DNA of 64,000 nucleotides. It comes from Macondimonas sp045864775. GTDB lineage: Bacteria; Pseudomonadota; Gammaproteobacteria; UBA5335. The translations under genes were made by a program, and so were the position numbers. The stretch's first letter is position 1. Each line of letters starts with the position of its first letter. The notes under the pieces are model-generated. The model did not search any database and had not been told where the DNA came from. It saw only the letters and a program-made list of their open reading frames with translations. The DNA lies in contig BTVR01000001.1 of the NCBI GenBank assembly GCA_045864775.1, positions 248,001-312,000 of the forward strand, read 5' to 3'. Shown here piece by piece: positions 49,727-61,696 of this stretch.

Positions 49727-50834
49727 ATGGCCGATCTCACCGATTTCAACCTGCCGCGCCAGGAATTGCAGGATCTCAAATCCCGCCTGAACGACCTTCG
49801 GGGGTATCTTTGACTACGCGGAAAAGAAAGATCGGCTGACCGAGGTCGAGCGCGAACTCGAAGTCCCGGAAGTCTGGAATGATGCCGAACGCGCCCGCAA
49901 GCTAGGGCGGGAGCGGGCCGACCTGTTCGCCGTGGTCGATGGCCTCGACCGGCTGACGGCGGGCATCGACGATGCCTTGGAGCTCCTGGAGCTGGCGCGC
50001 GAGGAAGAGGATGAGGCCGCGCTCGCCGGCATTGCCGAGGACGTCGCCCGCTACCGCCGCGAGGTCGAGCAGCTCGAGTTCCGCCGCATGTTCGCCGGCG
50101 AACTCGACGGCGCCAACTGCTTCGTCGACATCCAGGCCGGCTCGGGCGGCACCGAGGCGCAGGACTGGGCCGAGATGCTGCTGCGCATGTATCTGCGCTG
50201 GGCGGAAAAGCGCGGCTTCAAGGTCGAGATTCTGGAAGTCTCGGCCGGGGAAGTCGCCGGCATCAAGAGCGCCAGCTTCCGAGTGGAAACGCCGTATGCC
50301 TACGGGTGGCTGCGCACCGAGACGGGTGTGCACCGGCTGGTGCGCAAGTCGCCCTTCGATTCGGGCAACCGCCGCCACACCTCGTTCTCGGCCGTGTTCG
50401 TTTCTCCCGAGGTGGACGACAACATCGAGATCGACATCAACCCGGCTGACCTGCGCACCGACGTCTATCGCGCCAGCGGCGCCGGCGGCCAGCACGTGAA
50501 CAAGACCGAGTCGGCGGTGCGCATCACCCATGTCCCGACCGGCGTCGTCGCCGCCTGCCAGACCGAGCGCTCGCAGCATCAGAACCGCGACCGCGCCATG
50601 GCCATGCTCAAGGCGAAGCTCTACGAGGTGGAACTGCAGAAGCGCACGGCGGAAAAACAGGCGCTGGAGGACAACAAGTCCGACATCGGCTGGGGCCACC
50701 AGATCCGCTCCTATGTGCTCGATCAGTCCCGCATCAAGGACTTGCGCACCGGCGTTGAGATTGCCAACACCCAGGCGGTACTGGATGGCGATCTCGATCC
50801 CTTTATCGAGGCCAGCCTGAAGAGCGGCCTGTGA
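49727..50834 (+). CDS. prfB: Peptide chain release factor 2, with programmed +1 frameshift
   Basis: RF2 reads UGA and UAA stops. The first 28 codons (from ATG 49727) end at CTT; an in-frame TGA at 49811 is bypassed by a +1 shift, and reading resumes at GAC 49812, giving 368 residues. The anticodon-like SPF motif (VRKSPFDSGNRR) and the catalytic GGQ in SGAGGQHVNKTESAVR are present. Expression is thus autoregulated by RF2 level. The coding sequence is join(49727..49810, 49812..50834). Confidence 0.97.
49799..49814 (+). promoter_or_regulatory. prfB +1 frameshift site
   Basis: CGGGGGTATCTTTGAC reproduces the classical site: a Shine-Dalgarno-like GGGGG, the slippery CTT and the TGA stop followed by C, with the same spacing as in E. 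coli. Confidence 0.95.
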
Positions 50835-50925
50835 CGCGTCCGGCGCGCCGCGCCGGGATGCGATGATGTCTGACGCGTCGCCCGCATTGCGGCGACGCCT
50901 GTCCCGTTTTCAGGAAGCACCCGAG

Positions 50926-52494
50926 ATGGCCGAAGATCGCCCGACCCAAACCGCTTCTGTCGAAGGCCACGGCATCGAGCCGCCCGGGATGGGGCCGCAG
51001 ACCGAGTTCCTCGATGCCGAGGAAAACGCGCTCATCGCACTGCGACGCGAGAAGCTCGCACGCCTGCGCGACGCAGGGCAGGCGTTCCCGAATGATTTTC
51101 GCCGCAATGCGCTGGCCGGCGACCTACACGCTCGCTATGGCGGTCTGGACGAAGCAGCGCTCGCGGCCGATCCCGTCGAGGTGGCGGTGGCCGGCCGGCT
51201 GATGGCCCAGCGCGTCATGGGCAAGGCCAGCTTCGCCAGCCTGCAGGACATGAGCGGGCGCATCCAGCTCTTCGTGCAGCGCGAGGCGCTCGGCGAGGCA
51301 CTCTACAGCGCGTTCAAGGGTTGGGATGTCGGCGACATCCTGGGCGCGGTGGGGACCTTGTTCAAGACGCGCACCGGGGAGTTGTCGGTGCGCGTGCACG
51401 AGCTGCGCCTCCTGACGAAATCGCTGCGGCCGCTGCCCGAGAAATGGCACGGCCTGCAGGATCAGGAAACGCGCTACCGCCAGCGCTATCTCGATCTCAT
51501 CGCCAACCCCGAGGCGGCGCGTCGTTTCCAGACACGCAGCCGCATCGTCCAGCACATCCGCCGCTTTTTCGACGCGCGCGGCTTTCTGGAAGTCGAAACG
51601 CCGATGATGCAGCCCATCCCGGGCGGCGCCACGGCGCGACCCTTCGTGACTCACCACCACGCGCTCGACATGCCGCTGTACCTGCGCATCGCGCCGGAGC
51701 TCTACCTCAAGCGTCTGGTCGTGGGCGGCTTCGAGCGGGTCTACGAGATCAACCGCAATTTCCGCAACGAAGGCGTCTCCACCCGCCACAATCCCGAATT
51801 CACCATGCTGGAGTTCTATCAGGCCTACGCGGACCATCGCGATCTGATGGACCTGACCGAAACCCTGCTGCGCGGCCTGGCGCAGGACATCACCGGCGGC
51901 CTCACGCTCAGCTATCAGGGCATGACGCTGGATCTGGGCCAGCCGTTCGAGCGCCTCAGCGTGGCCGCAGCCGTGGCGCGCCACAATCCGGCGCTCGACG
52001 CCGGCCGCCTGCGCGATCGGGACTATCTTGCCGAGGTCTGCGCGGCGCGTGGCATCCAGATCGACCCCCAGGCGGGTTGGGGCAAGCTGTTGATCGAGCT
52101 GTTCGAGGCGACGGTCGAACACGCGCTGATCCAGCCGACCTTCATCACGGACTATCCCGCCGAGGTCTCGCCGCTCGCACGGCTCAACGACGCCGATCCA
52201 GAGGTCACCGACCGCTTCGAGTTCTTCGTGGCCGGGCGCGAGATCGCCAACGGCTTCTCCGAGCTGAACGATGCCGAGGATCAGGCCCGGCGCTTCCACG
52301 CGCAGGTGGCGCGCAAGGACGCCGGCGACAACGAGGCGATGTTCTTCGACGCGGACTACATCGCCGCACTCGAGCACGGCCTTGCGCCGACGGCCGGCGA
52401 GGGCATCGGCATCGACCGGCTGGTGATGCTGCTCACCGACGCGCCGTCGATCCGCGACGTCCTGCTCTTCCCGCACATGCGCCTCCGGGGCTGA
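50926..52494 (+). CDS. lysS: Lysyl-tRNA synthetase (class II)
   Basis: A 522-residue class II LysRS. An N-terminal OB-fold anticodon-binding domain (VAGRLMAQRVMGKASFASLQDMSGRIQLF) is followed by the catalytic domain with motif 1 near FLEVETPMMQPIPGGATARPF, motif 2 VYEINRNFRNEGVSTRHNPEFTMLEFYQAY and motif 3 GEGIGIDRLVMLLTD. The start at MAEDRPTQT is favoured (AGGAA upstream); in-frame upstream codons are open. It follows prfB as in E. coli. Confidence 0.97.
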   Translation: MAEDRPTQTASVEGHGIEPPGMGPQTEFLDAEENALIALRREKLARLRDAGQAFPNDFRRNALAGDLHARYGGLDEAALAADPVEVAVAGRLMAQRVMGKASFASLQDMSGRIQLFVQREALGEALYSAFKGWDVGDILGAVGTLFKTRTGELSVRVHELRLLTKSLRPLPEKWHGLQDQETRYRQRYLDLIANPEAARRFQTRSRIVQHIRRFFDARGFLEVETPMMQPIPGGATARPFVTHHHALDMPLYLRIAPELYLKRLVVGGFERVYEINRNFRNEGVSTRHNPEFTMLEFYQAYADHRDLMDLTETLLRGLAQDITGGLTLSYQGMTLDLGQPFERLSVAAAVARHNPALDAGRLRDRDYLAEVCAARGIQIDPQAGWGKLLIELFEATVEHALIQPTFITDYPAEVSPLARLNDADPEVTDRFEFFVAGREIANGFSELNDAEDQARRFHAQVARKDAGDNEAMFFDADYIAALEHGLAPTAGEGIGIDRLVMLLTDAPSIRDVLLFPHMRLRG

Positions 52495-52691
52495 GCGGAC
52501 CCCCCAGCCCAGCCTGCGTCAGACGGGCCGGGGGCGCACCTTTTCGGCCATCGACCCCATTCCCACCCGCCCCGGATTGATCTGCAGCAAACGCCGCAGT
52601 CGCCTCGCTCCCCTGACGCTCAACCCTCTCGAACCCGCTGACCCGGCGCGAGCCGCCGGCGACGGCGCCGCCGGGGCGCACGAGTCACCAT

Positions 52692-52718
52692 CTTGATATC
52701 GAGATCCCGCGCCCCCAT
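52692..52718 (+). promoter_or_regulatory. Heat-shock (sigma-32) promoter of hsp20-lon
   Basis: CTTGATA, 14 bases, then CCCCAT closely matches the sigma-32 consensus CTTGAAA-N11-16-CCCCATNT. It lies about 30 bases before the hsp20 start, so hsp20 and lon are probably co-induced by heat. Confidence 0.75.
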
Positions 52719-52746
52719 CGTTCGTGCAGCGACAGGAGGAGGCCCG

Positions 52747-53163
52747 ATGTCGAGGAATGAATTCAACGGCTGGATGTGGGCGGAGGCGCAGCGACTGCTG
52801 GACCATGCCGAACGGTTGCAGCGGCGTTTCTTCGAGCCGGTGGCCGGGCGCATGCAGAGCCCCTGCTGGGCCCCGCCTGTCGACGTCATCGAAACGTCCG
52901 AGGGCCTGGCCATCCAGGTCGCCTTGCCGGGCGTGCGGGCCGATGGGGTTCAGGTGCTGCTCGAGGGCGACGGCATTCGCATCGCCGGCGAGCGGGTGCT
53001 GCCGCCGGGAGCGCGTCGCGGCCGCATTCATCGGCTCGAGATTCCCTTCGGCCGTTTCGAGCGCCAGATCGTGTTGCCGCAGGGCACGTGGATGCTGCAG
53101 CCGATGCAGATGGTCGACGGGTGCCTGTCGATCCGTTTGACGCGCCACCCGCAGGCCACCTGA
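52747..53163 (+). CDS. Hsp20/alpha-crystallin small heat-shock protein
   Basis: A 138-residue small heat-shock protein. The alpha-crystallin core shows PPVDVIETSEGLAIQVALPGVRADGVQVLLEGDGIRIAGER and the RLEIPFGRFERQIVLP strand pair. A C-terminal I-x-I motif is not evident (SIRLTRHPQAT). AGGAGG precedes the ATG. It probably holds unfolding proteins; lon follows after nine bases. Confidence 0.9.
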   Translation: MSRNEFNGWMWAEAQRLLDHAERLQRRFFEPVAGRMQSPCWAPPVDVIETSEGLAIQVALPGVRADGVQVLLEGDGIRIAGERVLPPGARRGRIHRLEIPFGRFERQIVLPQGTWMLQPMQMVDGCLSIRLTRHPQAT

Positions 53164-53172
53164 GGAGCCACG

Positions 53173-55545
<2,373 letters not shown>

Positions 55546-55684
55546 CCGCGGCGCCGGACGCTGGGCTACCGTCGCAGTCTTTGAAAATCCGGGTCGGCGC
55601 CGCCACAATAGACCCGTCCCCTGCGAGGAATCGCCACCTGAAACGCATGCGGGGCTCGCGATTTTCCGGAGTCGATAAGCGCGT

Positions 55685-56008
55685 ATGATGGAAACCGATC
55701 CGCCCGATCATGGCGACGCTTCGGCCACGGTCGAAACGGCCAAACCCAAGCTCAAGCCGCCGCCGCAGTTCAAGGTGGTGCTGCTGAACGACGACTTCAC
55801 GCCCATGGAATTCGTCGTGCATGTGCTGGAACGCTTTTTCGGCATGGATCGCAACCTCGCAACCCATGTGATGCTTCAGGTGCACACGCAGGGCAAGGCC
55901 GTATGCGGTGTCTATCCGGCGCAGATCGCCGAAACCAAGGTCGCGCAGGTCAATGACTACGCGCGCAAGCACCACCACCCGCTGATGTCCTCGCTCGAGG
56001 AGGCCTGA
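55685..56008 (+). CDS. clpS: ClpS, N-end-rule adaptor
   Basis: A 107-residue ClpS that binds N-terminal Leu, Phe, Tyr or Trp and hands substrates to ClpAP. The conserved VVLLNDDFTPMEFVVHVLERFF and the later VHTQGKAVCGVYPAQIAETKVAQVNDYARKHHHPL are complete. It precedes clpA by about 80 bases. Confidence 0.96.
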   Translation: MMETDPPDHGDASATVETAKPKLKPPPQFKVVLLNDDFTPMEFVVHVLERFFGMDRNLATHVMLQVHTQGKAVCGVYPAQIAETKVAQVNDYARKHHHPLMSSLEEA

Positions 56009-56090
56009 GCGCTTCGACTGTCTTTCTTGGGAAATCCTGGGTCGCCCAGGATCATGTCGGGTCACCGGTCACTGCCGTGGAGCCTCTGTC

Positions 56091-58358
56091 ATGTTGAGCA
56101 AAGAGCTGGAATTCGCCATCAACGCCGCCTTTACGGGCGCACGCAACAAGCGGCACGAGTTCATCACGGTCGAGCACCTGTTGCTGGCTCTGCTCGACAA
56201 CGCCCTGGTGGCCGAGGCGCTGCGCTCCTGCGGCGCCGATCTGGTCCAACTGGGACAGGAACTGCGCGAATACATCGACAGCCACACGCCGCTGGTCGAT
56301 GCATCCGAGCCGCATGACGTCCAGCCGACGCTGGGCTTTCAGCGCGTGCTGCAGCGCGCCTTCTTCCACGTCCAGTCATCCGGCAAGAAAGAAGTCACGA
56401 CCCTGAACGTGCTGGTGGCCATCTTCAGCGAGCAGGAGGCGCAAGCCGTGTACCTGCTCGGCAAACAGTCGGTGTCGCGACTGGATGTGGTCAATTACAT
56501 CTCGCACGGCATCCGCAAGGTTCACGACCACGATGAGCAGGACGGCGCGCCGGGTCAGGCCGAGCAGGGCGAGGGCGCGGCCGAGCGGGAGGAGAATGCC
56601 AGCCCGCTCGACCTGTACGCCGCCAACCTCAACCTCCGGGCGCGGCGAGGGCGCATCGATCCCTTGATCGGTCGCGAGGCTGAGGTCGAACGCGTGGTGC
56701 AGATTCTCTGCCGGCGCCGCAAGAACAATCCCTTGCTGGTCGGCGAGGCAGGGGTGGGCAAGACGGCCATCGCGGAAGGCCTCGCCTGGCTCATCACCCA
56801 GGGCCGCGTCCCGGAGATTCTTCAGGATGCCACCATCTACGCGCTAGATCTCGGCGCTCTGGTGGCCGGCACGAAGTACCGCGGCGATTTCGAGAAACGC
56901 CTGAAGGGCGTGCTGACGCAGTTGCGCAAGCAGAAGGGCGCCGTGCTGTTCATCGACGAGATCCATACCCTGATCGGCGCCGGCTCGGCCTCCGGTGGGG
57001 TGATGGACGCCTCCAATCTGCTCAAGCCCATGCTCGCCTCCGGCGAACTGAAATGCATCGGCTCGACCACCTATCAGGAATACCGCGGCATCTTCGAGAA
57101 GGACCGCGCCTTGGCGCGGCGCTTTCAGAAGATCGACGTGCCCGAACCGACGGTGGATGAAACCTACCAAATTCTCAAGGGCTTGCAGCGTCATTTTGAG
57201 GAGTTTCATAAAGTCCGCTATACCCAGCCGGCTCTGCGCGCGGCAGCGGAACTCTCGGCCCGCTACATCACCGATCGCCACCTGCCCGACAAGGCCATCG
57301 ACATCGTGGACGAAGCGGGGGCGAGTCTGCAGCTCATCCCCGAGGCCAAGCGGCGCAAAACCGTGACGGCGGGAGACGTCGAGGGGATCGTGGCCAAGAT
57401 GGCGCGTATTCCGGCCAAGCAGGTGTCGCGGACGGATCGCGAAACGATGCGCAACCTCGAGCGCGACCTGAAGCTCGTCATCTATGGGCAGGACGCGGCC
57501 ATCACGACCCTGGCCAATGCGATCAAGACGAACCGGTCCGGTCTGGGTCATCCGGACCGGCCGATCGGCAGCTTTCTCTTTGCCGGGCCGACGGGCGTGG
57601 GCAAGACCGAGGTCACGCGGCAGCTGGCTCAAGTGCTCGGTATCGAGCTGATCCGCTTCGACATGTCGGAATACATGGAACGCCACACCGTGTCGCGCCT
57701 GATCGGTGCGCCGCCCGGCTACGTGGGATTCGATCAGGGCGGTCTGCTGACCGATGCCGTGCTCAAGACGCCCCATGCGGTGGTGCTGCTCGATGAGATC
57801 GAAAAGGCGCATCCGGATGTGTTCAACCTGCTGCTGCAGGTCATGGATCATGGCACGCTGACGGACAACAACGGCCGCAAGGTCGATTTCCGCAACGTGA
57901 TCCTGGTGATGACCACCAACGCCGGGGCCGAGGCGATGCAGCGGCCGTCGATGGGCTTCACCCTGCAGAACCACCAGACCGATGTGATGGAAACCATCAA
58001 GCGAGGGTTCGCGCCGGAGTTCCGCAACCGGCTGGATGCCATCGTGCAGTTCCAGCCGCTCGACGCCACGACCATCCTGCATGTGGTCGACAAGTTCCTG
58101 ACCCAGCTCGAGGTACAGCTCGAGGGCAAGCGGGTGGTCCTGACGGTGAGCGATGCGGCGCGCGCCTGGCTGGCCGAGCGCGGCTATGATCCGCAGATGG
58201 GCGCGCGACCCATGGCGCGAGTGATCCAGGAGCACATCAAGCGGCCGCTGGCGGACGAGATCCTGTTCGGGCGCCTGACCGAAGGCGGTCGGGTGCGGGT
58301 GGATGCGCAGGACGATCGGCTGGCGCTGGAGATCGACTCGCGCGTCGCGGCCGTCTAA
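56091..58358 (+). CDS. clpA: ClpA, ATPase of the ClpAP protease
   Basis: A 755-residue Hsp100 ATPase. The N-domain (ELEFAINAAFTGARNKRHEFITVEHLLLALL) binds ClpS; AAA-1 has Walker A GEAGVGKT and AAA-2 has GPTGVGKT with LLDEIEKAHPDV. Length and order are typical. Its stop overlaps the infA stop region on the opposite strand by four bases. Confidence 0.97.
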   Translation: MLSKELEFAINAAFTGARNKRHEFITVEHLLLALLDNALVAEALRSCGADLVQLGQELREYIDSHTPLVDASEPHDVQPTLGFQRVLQRAFFHVQSSGKKEVTTLNVLVAIFSEQEAQAVYLLGKQSVSRLDVVNYISHGIRKVHDHDEQDGAPGQAEQGEGAAEREENASPLDLYAANLNLRARRGRIDPLIGREAEVERVVQILCRRRKNNPLLVGEAGVGKTAIAEGLAWLITQGRVPEILQDATIYALDLGALVAGTKYRGDFEKRLKGVLTQLRKQKGAVLFIDEIHTLIGAGSASGGVMDASNLLKPMLASGELKCIGSTTYQEYRGIFEKDRALARRFQKIDVPEPTVDETYQILKGLQRHFEEFHKVRYTQPALRAAAELSARYITDRHLPDKAIDIVDEAGASLQLIPEAKRRKTVTAGDVEGIVAKMARIPAKQVSRTDRETMRNLERDLKLVIYGQDAAITTLANAIKTNRSGLGHPDRPIGSFLFAGPTGVGKTEVTRQLAQVLGIELIRFDMSEYMERHTVSRLIGAPPGYVGFDQGGLLTDAVLKTPHAVVLLDEIEKAHPDVFNLLLQVMDHGTLTDNNGRKVDFRNVILVMTTNAGAEAMQRPSMGFTLQNHQTDVMETIKRGFAPEFRNRLDAIVQFQPLDATTILHVVDKFLTQLEVQLEGKRVVLTVSDAARAWLAERGYDPQMGARPMARVIQEHIKRPLADEILFGRLTEGGRVRVDAQDDRLALEIDSRVAAV

Positions 58359-58573
58359 CGGCCCCGGAAGACGATACGGCCCTTGGTGAGGTCGTAGGGG
58401 GTCAGCTGGACGGTGACCGTGTCGCCGGTCAGGATGCGGATGTAATGCTTGCGCATCTTGCCGGAGATGTGGGCCATCACGATGTGGCCATTGTCGAGCT
58501 GAACCCGGAAGGTCGTATTGGGCAGGGTATCGATGACCTTGCCCTGCATTTCGATCATATCTTCTTTGGACAT
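58355..58573 (-). CDS. infA: Translation initiation factor IF-1
   Basis: A 72-residue IF-1 of normal length, an OB-fold protein that blocks the ribosomal A site during initiation (IEMQGKVIDTLPNTTFRVQLDNGHIVMAHISGKMRKHYIRILTGDTVTVQLTPYDLTKGRI). It follows aat on the minus strand. Confidence 0.98.
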   Translation of the reverse strand: MSKEDMIEMQGKVIDTLPNTTFRVQLDNGHIVMAHISGKMRKHYIRILTGDTVTVQLTPYDLTKGRIVFRGR

Positions 58574-58624
58574 GGCAACCTGGGCGGCTTGGGGGCGAAA
58601 GGCCCCGGAAGGGCTGGGATTGTC

Positions 58625-59383
58625 CTACATGGCAGGCACTTGTTCAACGGCCGCGCAACCGCCGATGGCGCCAGCCGGGCGACGCAGGTCCTCATCGAGG
58701 GACGCAAGGGGTTCCAGCGGCTCCTCGGCGAGCGCGCCCGCCAGCTCCTCCAGGAAGCGGGCGCGCGGCCACGATTCGGCGCCCATGCGCAACAGATGCG
58801 GCGAGGCCACCTGCGCATCGATGAGCCGGAAACCCCGGCGCGCCAGTTGTTCTCCCATGATGATCAGCAGCATCTTCGAGGCATCCGGCGCGCGGCTGAA
58901 CATGGATTCGGCGAAGAACGCCCGGCCCAGAGCCAACCCGTAGAGGCCACCGATCAGGCGGGTGTCGTCCCAGAGTTCAAAGGAATGCGCTACCCCGAGC
59001 CGGTGCAAACGGGCATAGGCCGACTGCATCTCCGCGACGAGCCAGGTGCCTGCGTCTGAGCCGCGTGGCGCCGCGCAGCCCTCGACCACCGCGACGAAGT
59101 CCTCGTTCAGGCTGGCCCGGAAACCGCTCTTGCGCATGGATCGGGCCAGCCGCCTTGAACAATGCACGGCGCCCGGACGCAGGACCGCCCGCGGATCGGG
59201 TGACCACCACAGGATCGGGTCGCCGGGCCCATACCAGGGAAAGATGCCGCGCCGGTAAGCCGCCATCAGCCGCGCGGGGGACAGATCACCCCCCATGGCC
59301 AGCAGTCCGTCGGGGTCGCGCAGCGCGTGCGAGGGGTCCGGGAACGCATCGACCGGGTCGCCTCGACGCAGCACAGGGATCAT
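58625..59383 (-). CDS. aat: Leucyl/phenylalanyl-tRNA-protein transferase
   Basis: A 252-residue Aat, which adds Leu or Phe to proteins with N-terminal Lys or Arg and so marks them for ClpS-ClpAP, encoded next door. Motifs are GLLAMGGDLSPARLMAAYRRGIFPWY, ILWWSPDPRAVL and LIGGLYGLALGRAFFAESMFSRAPDASK. The start overlaps the stop of the upstream gene by four bases. Confidence 0.96.
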   Translation of the reverse strand: MIPVLRRGDPVDAFPDPSHALRDPDGLLAMGGDLSPARLMAAYRRGIFPWYGPGDPILWWSPDPRAVLRPGAVHCSRRLARSMRKSGFRASLNEDFVAVVEGCAAPRGSDAGTWLVAEMQSAYARLHRLGVAHSFELWDDTRLIGGLYGLALGRAFFAESMFSRAPDASKMLLIIMGEQLARRGFRLIDAQVASPHLLRMGAESWPRARFLEELAGALAEEPLEPLASLDEDLRRPAGAIGGCAAVEQVPAM

Positions 59384-60525
59384 GCCGGGTCCGTTTTCAG
59401 CGGGCTGTGGGTGGCCATCTCGGCGGCGTAACGCCGCACCCAGCGCGCCTCCTGGACCAGAAAATCGCCGATGGCGTGGCCCAGTTCCGGATGGGCGATG
59501 GCGTGCAGCGATTGGCTGAAATGAGGGAGAAAGCCCCGCGGCAGCTTGTGTTCACCCTGAGTGCCCGGATCATAGGCGGTGAGCCCGTGGCGGATGCAAT
59601 AGTCGATGCCCTGGTGATAGCACAGCTCGAAATGCAGGCTGTCCCACGCACCGCGGGCGCCCCAGTAGCGGCCGTAAAGCATCGTCGCGTCGCGAAAGGC
59701 GAGCGCAGCGCCGACCGGTTCGCTGCCCGCGAGCGCCACGAACAGGACCATCTCACGCCCAAACGGAGCGCTGATGGTTTCGAAGAAGGCCTGACTCAGA
59801 TACGGCCGGTGACCGTGGCGGTAAAAGGTGTCGGCCAGCAGCGGATAGATGGCGTCCCAGCGTGCGGGGGTCATGTCTTGACCCGTCCACACCTCCATTC
59901 GCAGACCCGACTCGTCGATCCGCCGCCGCTCGCGCCGAATCTTCTTGCGCTTGTCGGCACTGAAGGTCGACAGATGGTCCTCGAAGTCGGCAAATCCCTG
60001 GTTGTGCCAGCGGAATTGGCAGGCGATGCGCGGCGTCAGGCCGCTCGTCTGCGCCCAGCGCTGCGCCAGCGCCTCGTCGGGAAACAGACAGTGAAACGAT
60101 GAAAACCCCCCGCGCGCCATCAGCGTCAGCGCGGCCTTCAGCAGCGTCTGGTGCAGCGCCGTCGCCTCCGGCGCCGTCGGCAGGGCGCGCGGCCCCGTGA
60201 CGGGGGTGAACGGAATCGCATTCACGAGCTTGGGGTAATACTCGAGCCCCAGGCGGTCGTAGGCGTCGGCCCAGGAAAAATCGAACACGAACTCACCCAT
60301 CGAGTGGGTCTTTTCGTACAGTGGCAGGGCGGCACACAAACGGCCGTTGTCGTAAGCCGCCACATGTCGCGGTGTCCAGCCTGTCTGGATTGCGACGCAT
60401 CCGGTCTGTTCGAGCGCCAGCAGGAATTCGTGGCGCAGGAAGGGATAGCCGCAGGAATTCAGCGCATTCCATTGCTCGGCGTCGATGTCGTCGATGCCGT
60501 GATGAAACTTGAGGTCCAGGGACAT
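59380..60525 (-). CDS. FemAB/GNAT-like N-acyltransferase (peptidogalycan-type)
   Basis: A 381-residue protein of the GNAT-related group often annotated as peptidogalycan biosynthesis protein. Landmarks are NPFLRHEFL-like YPFLRHEFLLALE, FSADKRKKIRRERRRIDESGL, YLSQAFFETISAPFG and YDPGTQGEHKLPRGFLP. Such proteins are commonly next to aat and the N-end-rule genes, but their substrate is unproven. It overlaps aat by four bases. Confidence 0.85.
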   Translation of the reverse strand: MSLDLKFHHGIDDIDAEQWNALNSCGYPFLRHEFLLALEQTGCVAIQTGWTPRHVAAYDNGRLCAALPLYEKTHSMGEFVFDFSWADAYDRLGLEYYPKLVNAIPFTPVTGPRALPTAPEATALHQTLLKAALTLMARGGFSSFHCLFPDEALAQRWAQTSGLTPRIACQFRWHNQGFADFEDHLSTFSADKRKKIRRERRRIDESGLRMEVWTGQDMTPARWDAIYPLLADTFYRHGHRPYLSQAFFETISAPFGREMVLFVALAGSEPVGAALAFRDATMLYGRYWGARGAWDSLHFELCYHQGIDYCIRHGLTAYDPGTQGEHKLPRGFLPHFSQSLHAIAHPELGHAIGDFLVQEARWVRRYAAEMATHSPLKTDPA

Positions 60526-60607
60526 GGACGGACTCTTGCATTGTCGAGGCTGGGTTTAATTGTATGCCGGTCCGCATCGAACGGCCGCCTTATTCCGGAG
60601 ATCCGAC

Positions 60608-61666
60608 ATGCGCATTGCCATTCCGAAAGAAATCAAGGCCCATGAAGGTCGCGTGGCGCTCACGCCAGCGTCCTGCCGCGCGCTCATCGGCCGGGGTCAC
60701 GTCGTCATCCTGCAAACGCAGGCGGGGGAGGCGAGTGGCTATCCCGACGCGATGTATCAACAGGTTGGGGTCGAAATCGCAGCCGATGCCGTGGCCACCT
60801 ACGGCGCTGGCGAACTGATCCTCAAGGTCAAGGAGCCGATCGCGCCCGAATGGCCGCTGCTGCGCGCCGATCACCGGCTGTTTTCCTTCCTTCACCTGGC
60901 TGCCGCGCCGGGACTGGTTGAGGCGCTGTGCCGTATCGGGCTCACCGCCTGGGCCTTCGAGACGGTGCGCGAAGGCGAGCATTATCCGCTGCTGGCGCCC
61001 ATGAGCCGGATCGCTGGCGTGTTGGCCATTCATCAGGGCGCGCACTGGCTGCAGGGCGTCAACGGAGGTCGCGGGATCTTGCTGGGGCGGATGATCGGCG
61101 TACCCCGAGCGCGCGTCGTGGTCGTGGGCTGCGGCCAGGCGGGATTGGCAGCGATCGGGGCCGCTGCGGCCCTTGATGCCGAGGTGGCGGCCTTCGATCT
61201 GAAACCCGCGGCGCTCGATGCGGCCGCGGCCCTGGGCGCCAACGTCACCGCGCTGTACCCGGATACGGAGATGCTGGCCGCTGCCGTTGCCGAAGCAGAT
61301 CTGGTCGTGGGCGCCGTGCTGGTGCCGGGACGCCGGGCGCCCGCCGTGATCACCGAGGCCATGGTGCAGCGCATGCGTCCGGGCAGTGTGATCGTCGACA
61401 TCTCCATCGACCAGGGCGGGTGCGTGGAAACGATGGAGCCGCGTGGGTATGATGACCCAGCTTACCAACGCCACGGGGTCTGGCATCTCGGCGTGGCCAA
61501 TCTCCCTGGCGCCGTGCCCCGGACCGCCTCTCAGGCGCTTTCCGCCGCCTTGTTGCCCTATGTGGCTGCGCTGGCTGACGGCGCGACAGGAGAAGCCGCC
61601 GCATCGCTGGCGGCAGCCTTGAGCGTCCGCCGGGGCGAGGTCGTGGATGATCGGGTGCGCACCTGA
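60608..61666 (+). CDS. ald: Alanine dehydrogenase
   Basis: A 352-residue NAD-dependent alanine dehydrogenase (L-alanine to pyruvate and ammonium, reversible). Signatures are RIAIPKEIKAHEGRVALTPA, GAGELILKVKEP, ILLGRMIGVPRARVVVVGCGQAGLAAIGAAAAL and VIVDISIDQGGCVETM. GGAG precedes the ATG. In a diazotroph it could take part in ammonium handling, but nothing here shows nitrogen control. Confidence 0.95.
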   Translation: MRIAIPKEIKAHEGRVALTPASCRALIGRGHVVILQTQAGEASGYPDAMYQQVGVEIAADAVATYGAGELILKVKEPIAPEWPLLRADHRLFSFLHLAAAPGLVEALCRIGLTAWAFETVREGEHYPLLAPMSRIAGVLAIHQGAHWLQGVNGGRGILLGRMIGVPRARVVVVGCGQAGLAAIGAAAALDAEVAAFDLKPAALDAAAALGANVTALYPDTEMLAAAVAEADLVVGAVLVPGRRAPAVITEAMVQRMRPGSVIVDISIDQGGCVETMEPRGYDDPAYQRHGVWHLGVANLPGAVPRTASQALSAALLPYVAALADGATGEAAASLAAALSVRRGEVVDDRVRT

Positions 61667-61696
61667 GCGCGCCTTCCTGATGTCGAGAGGATTGCC

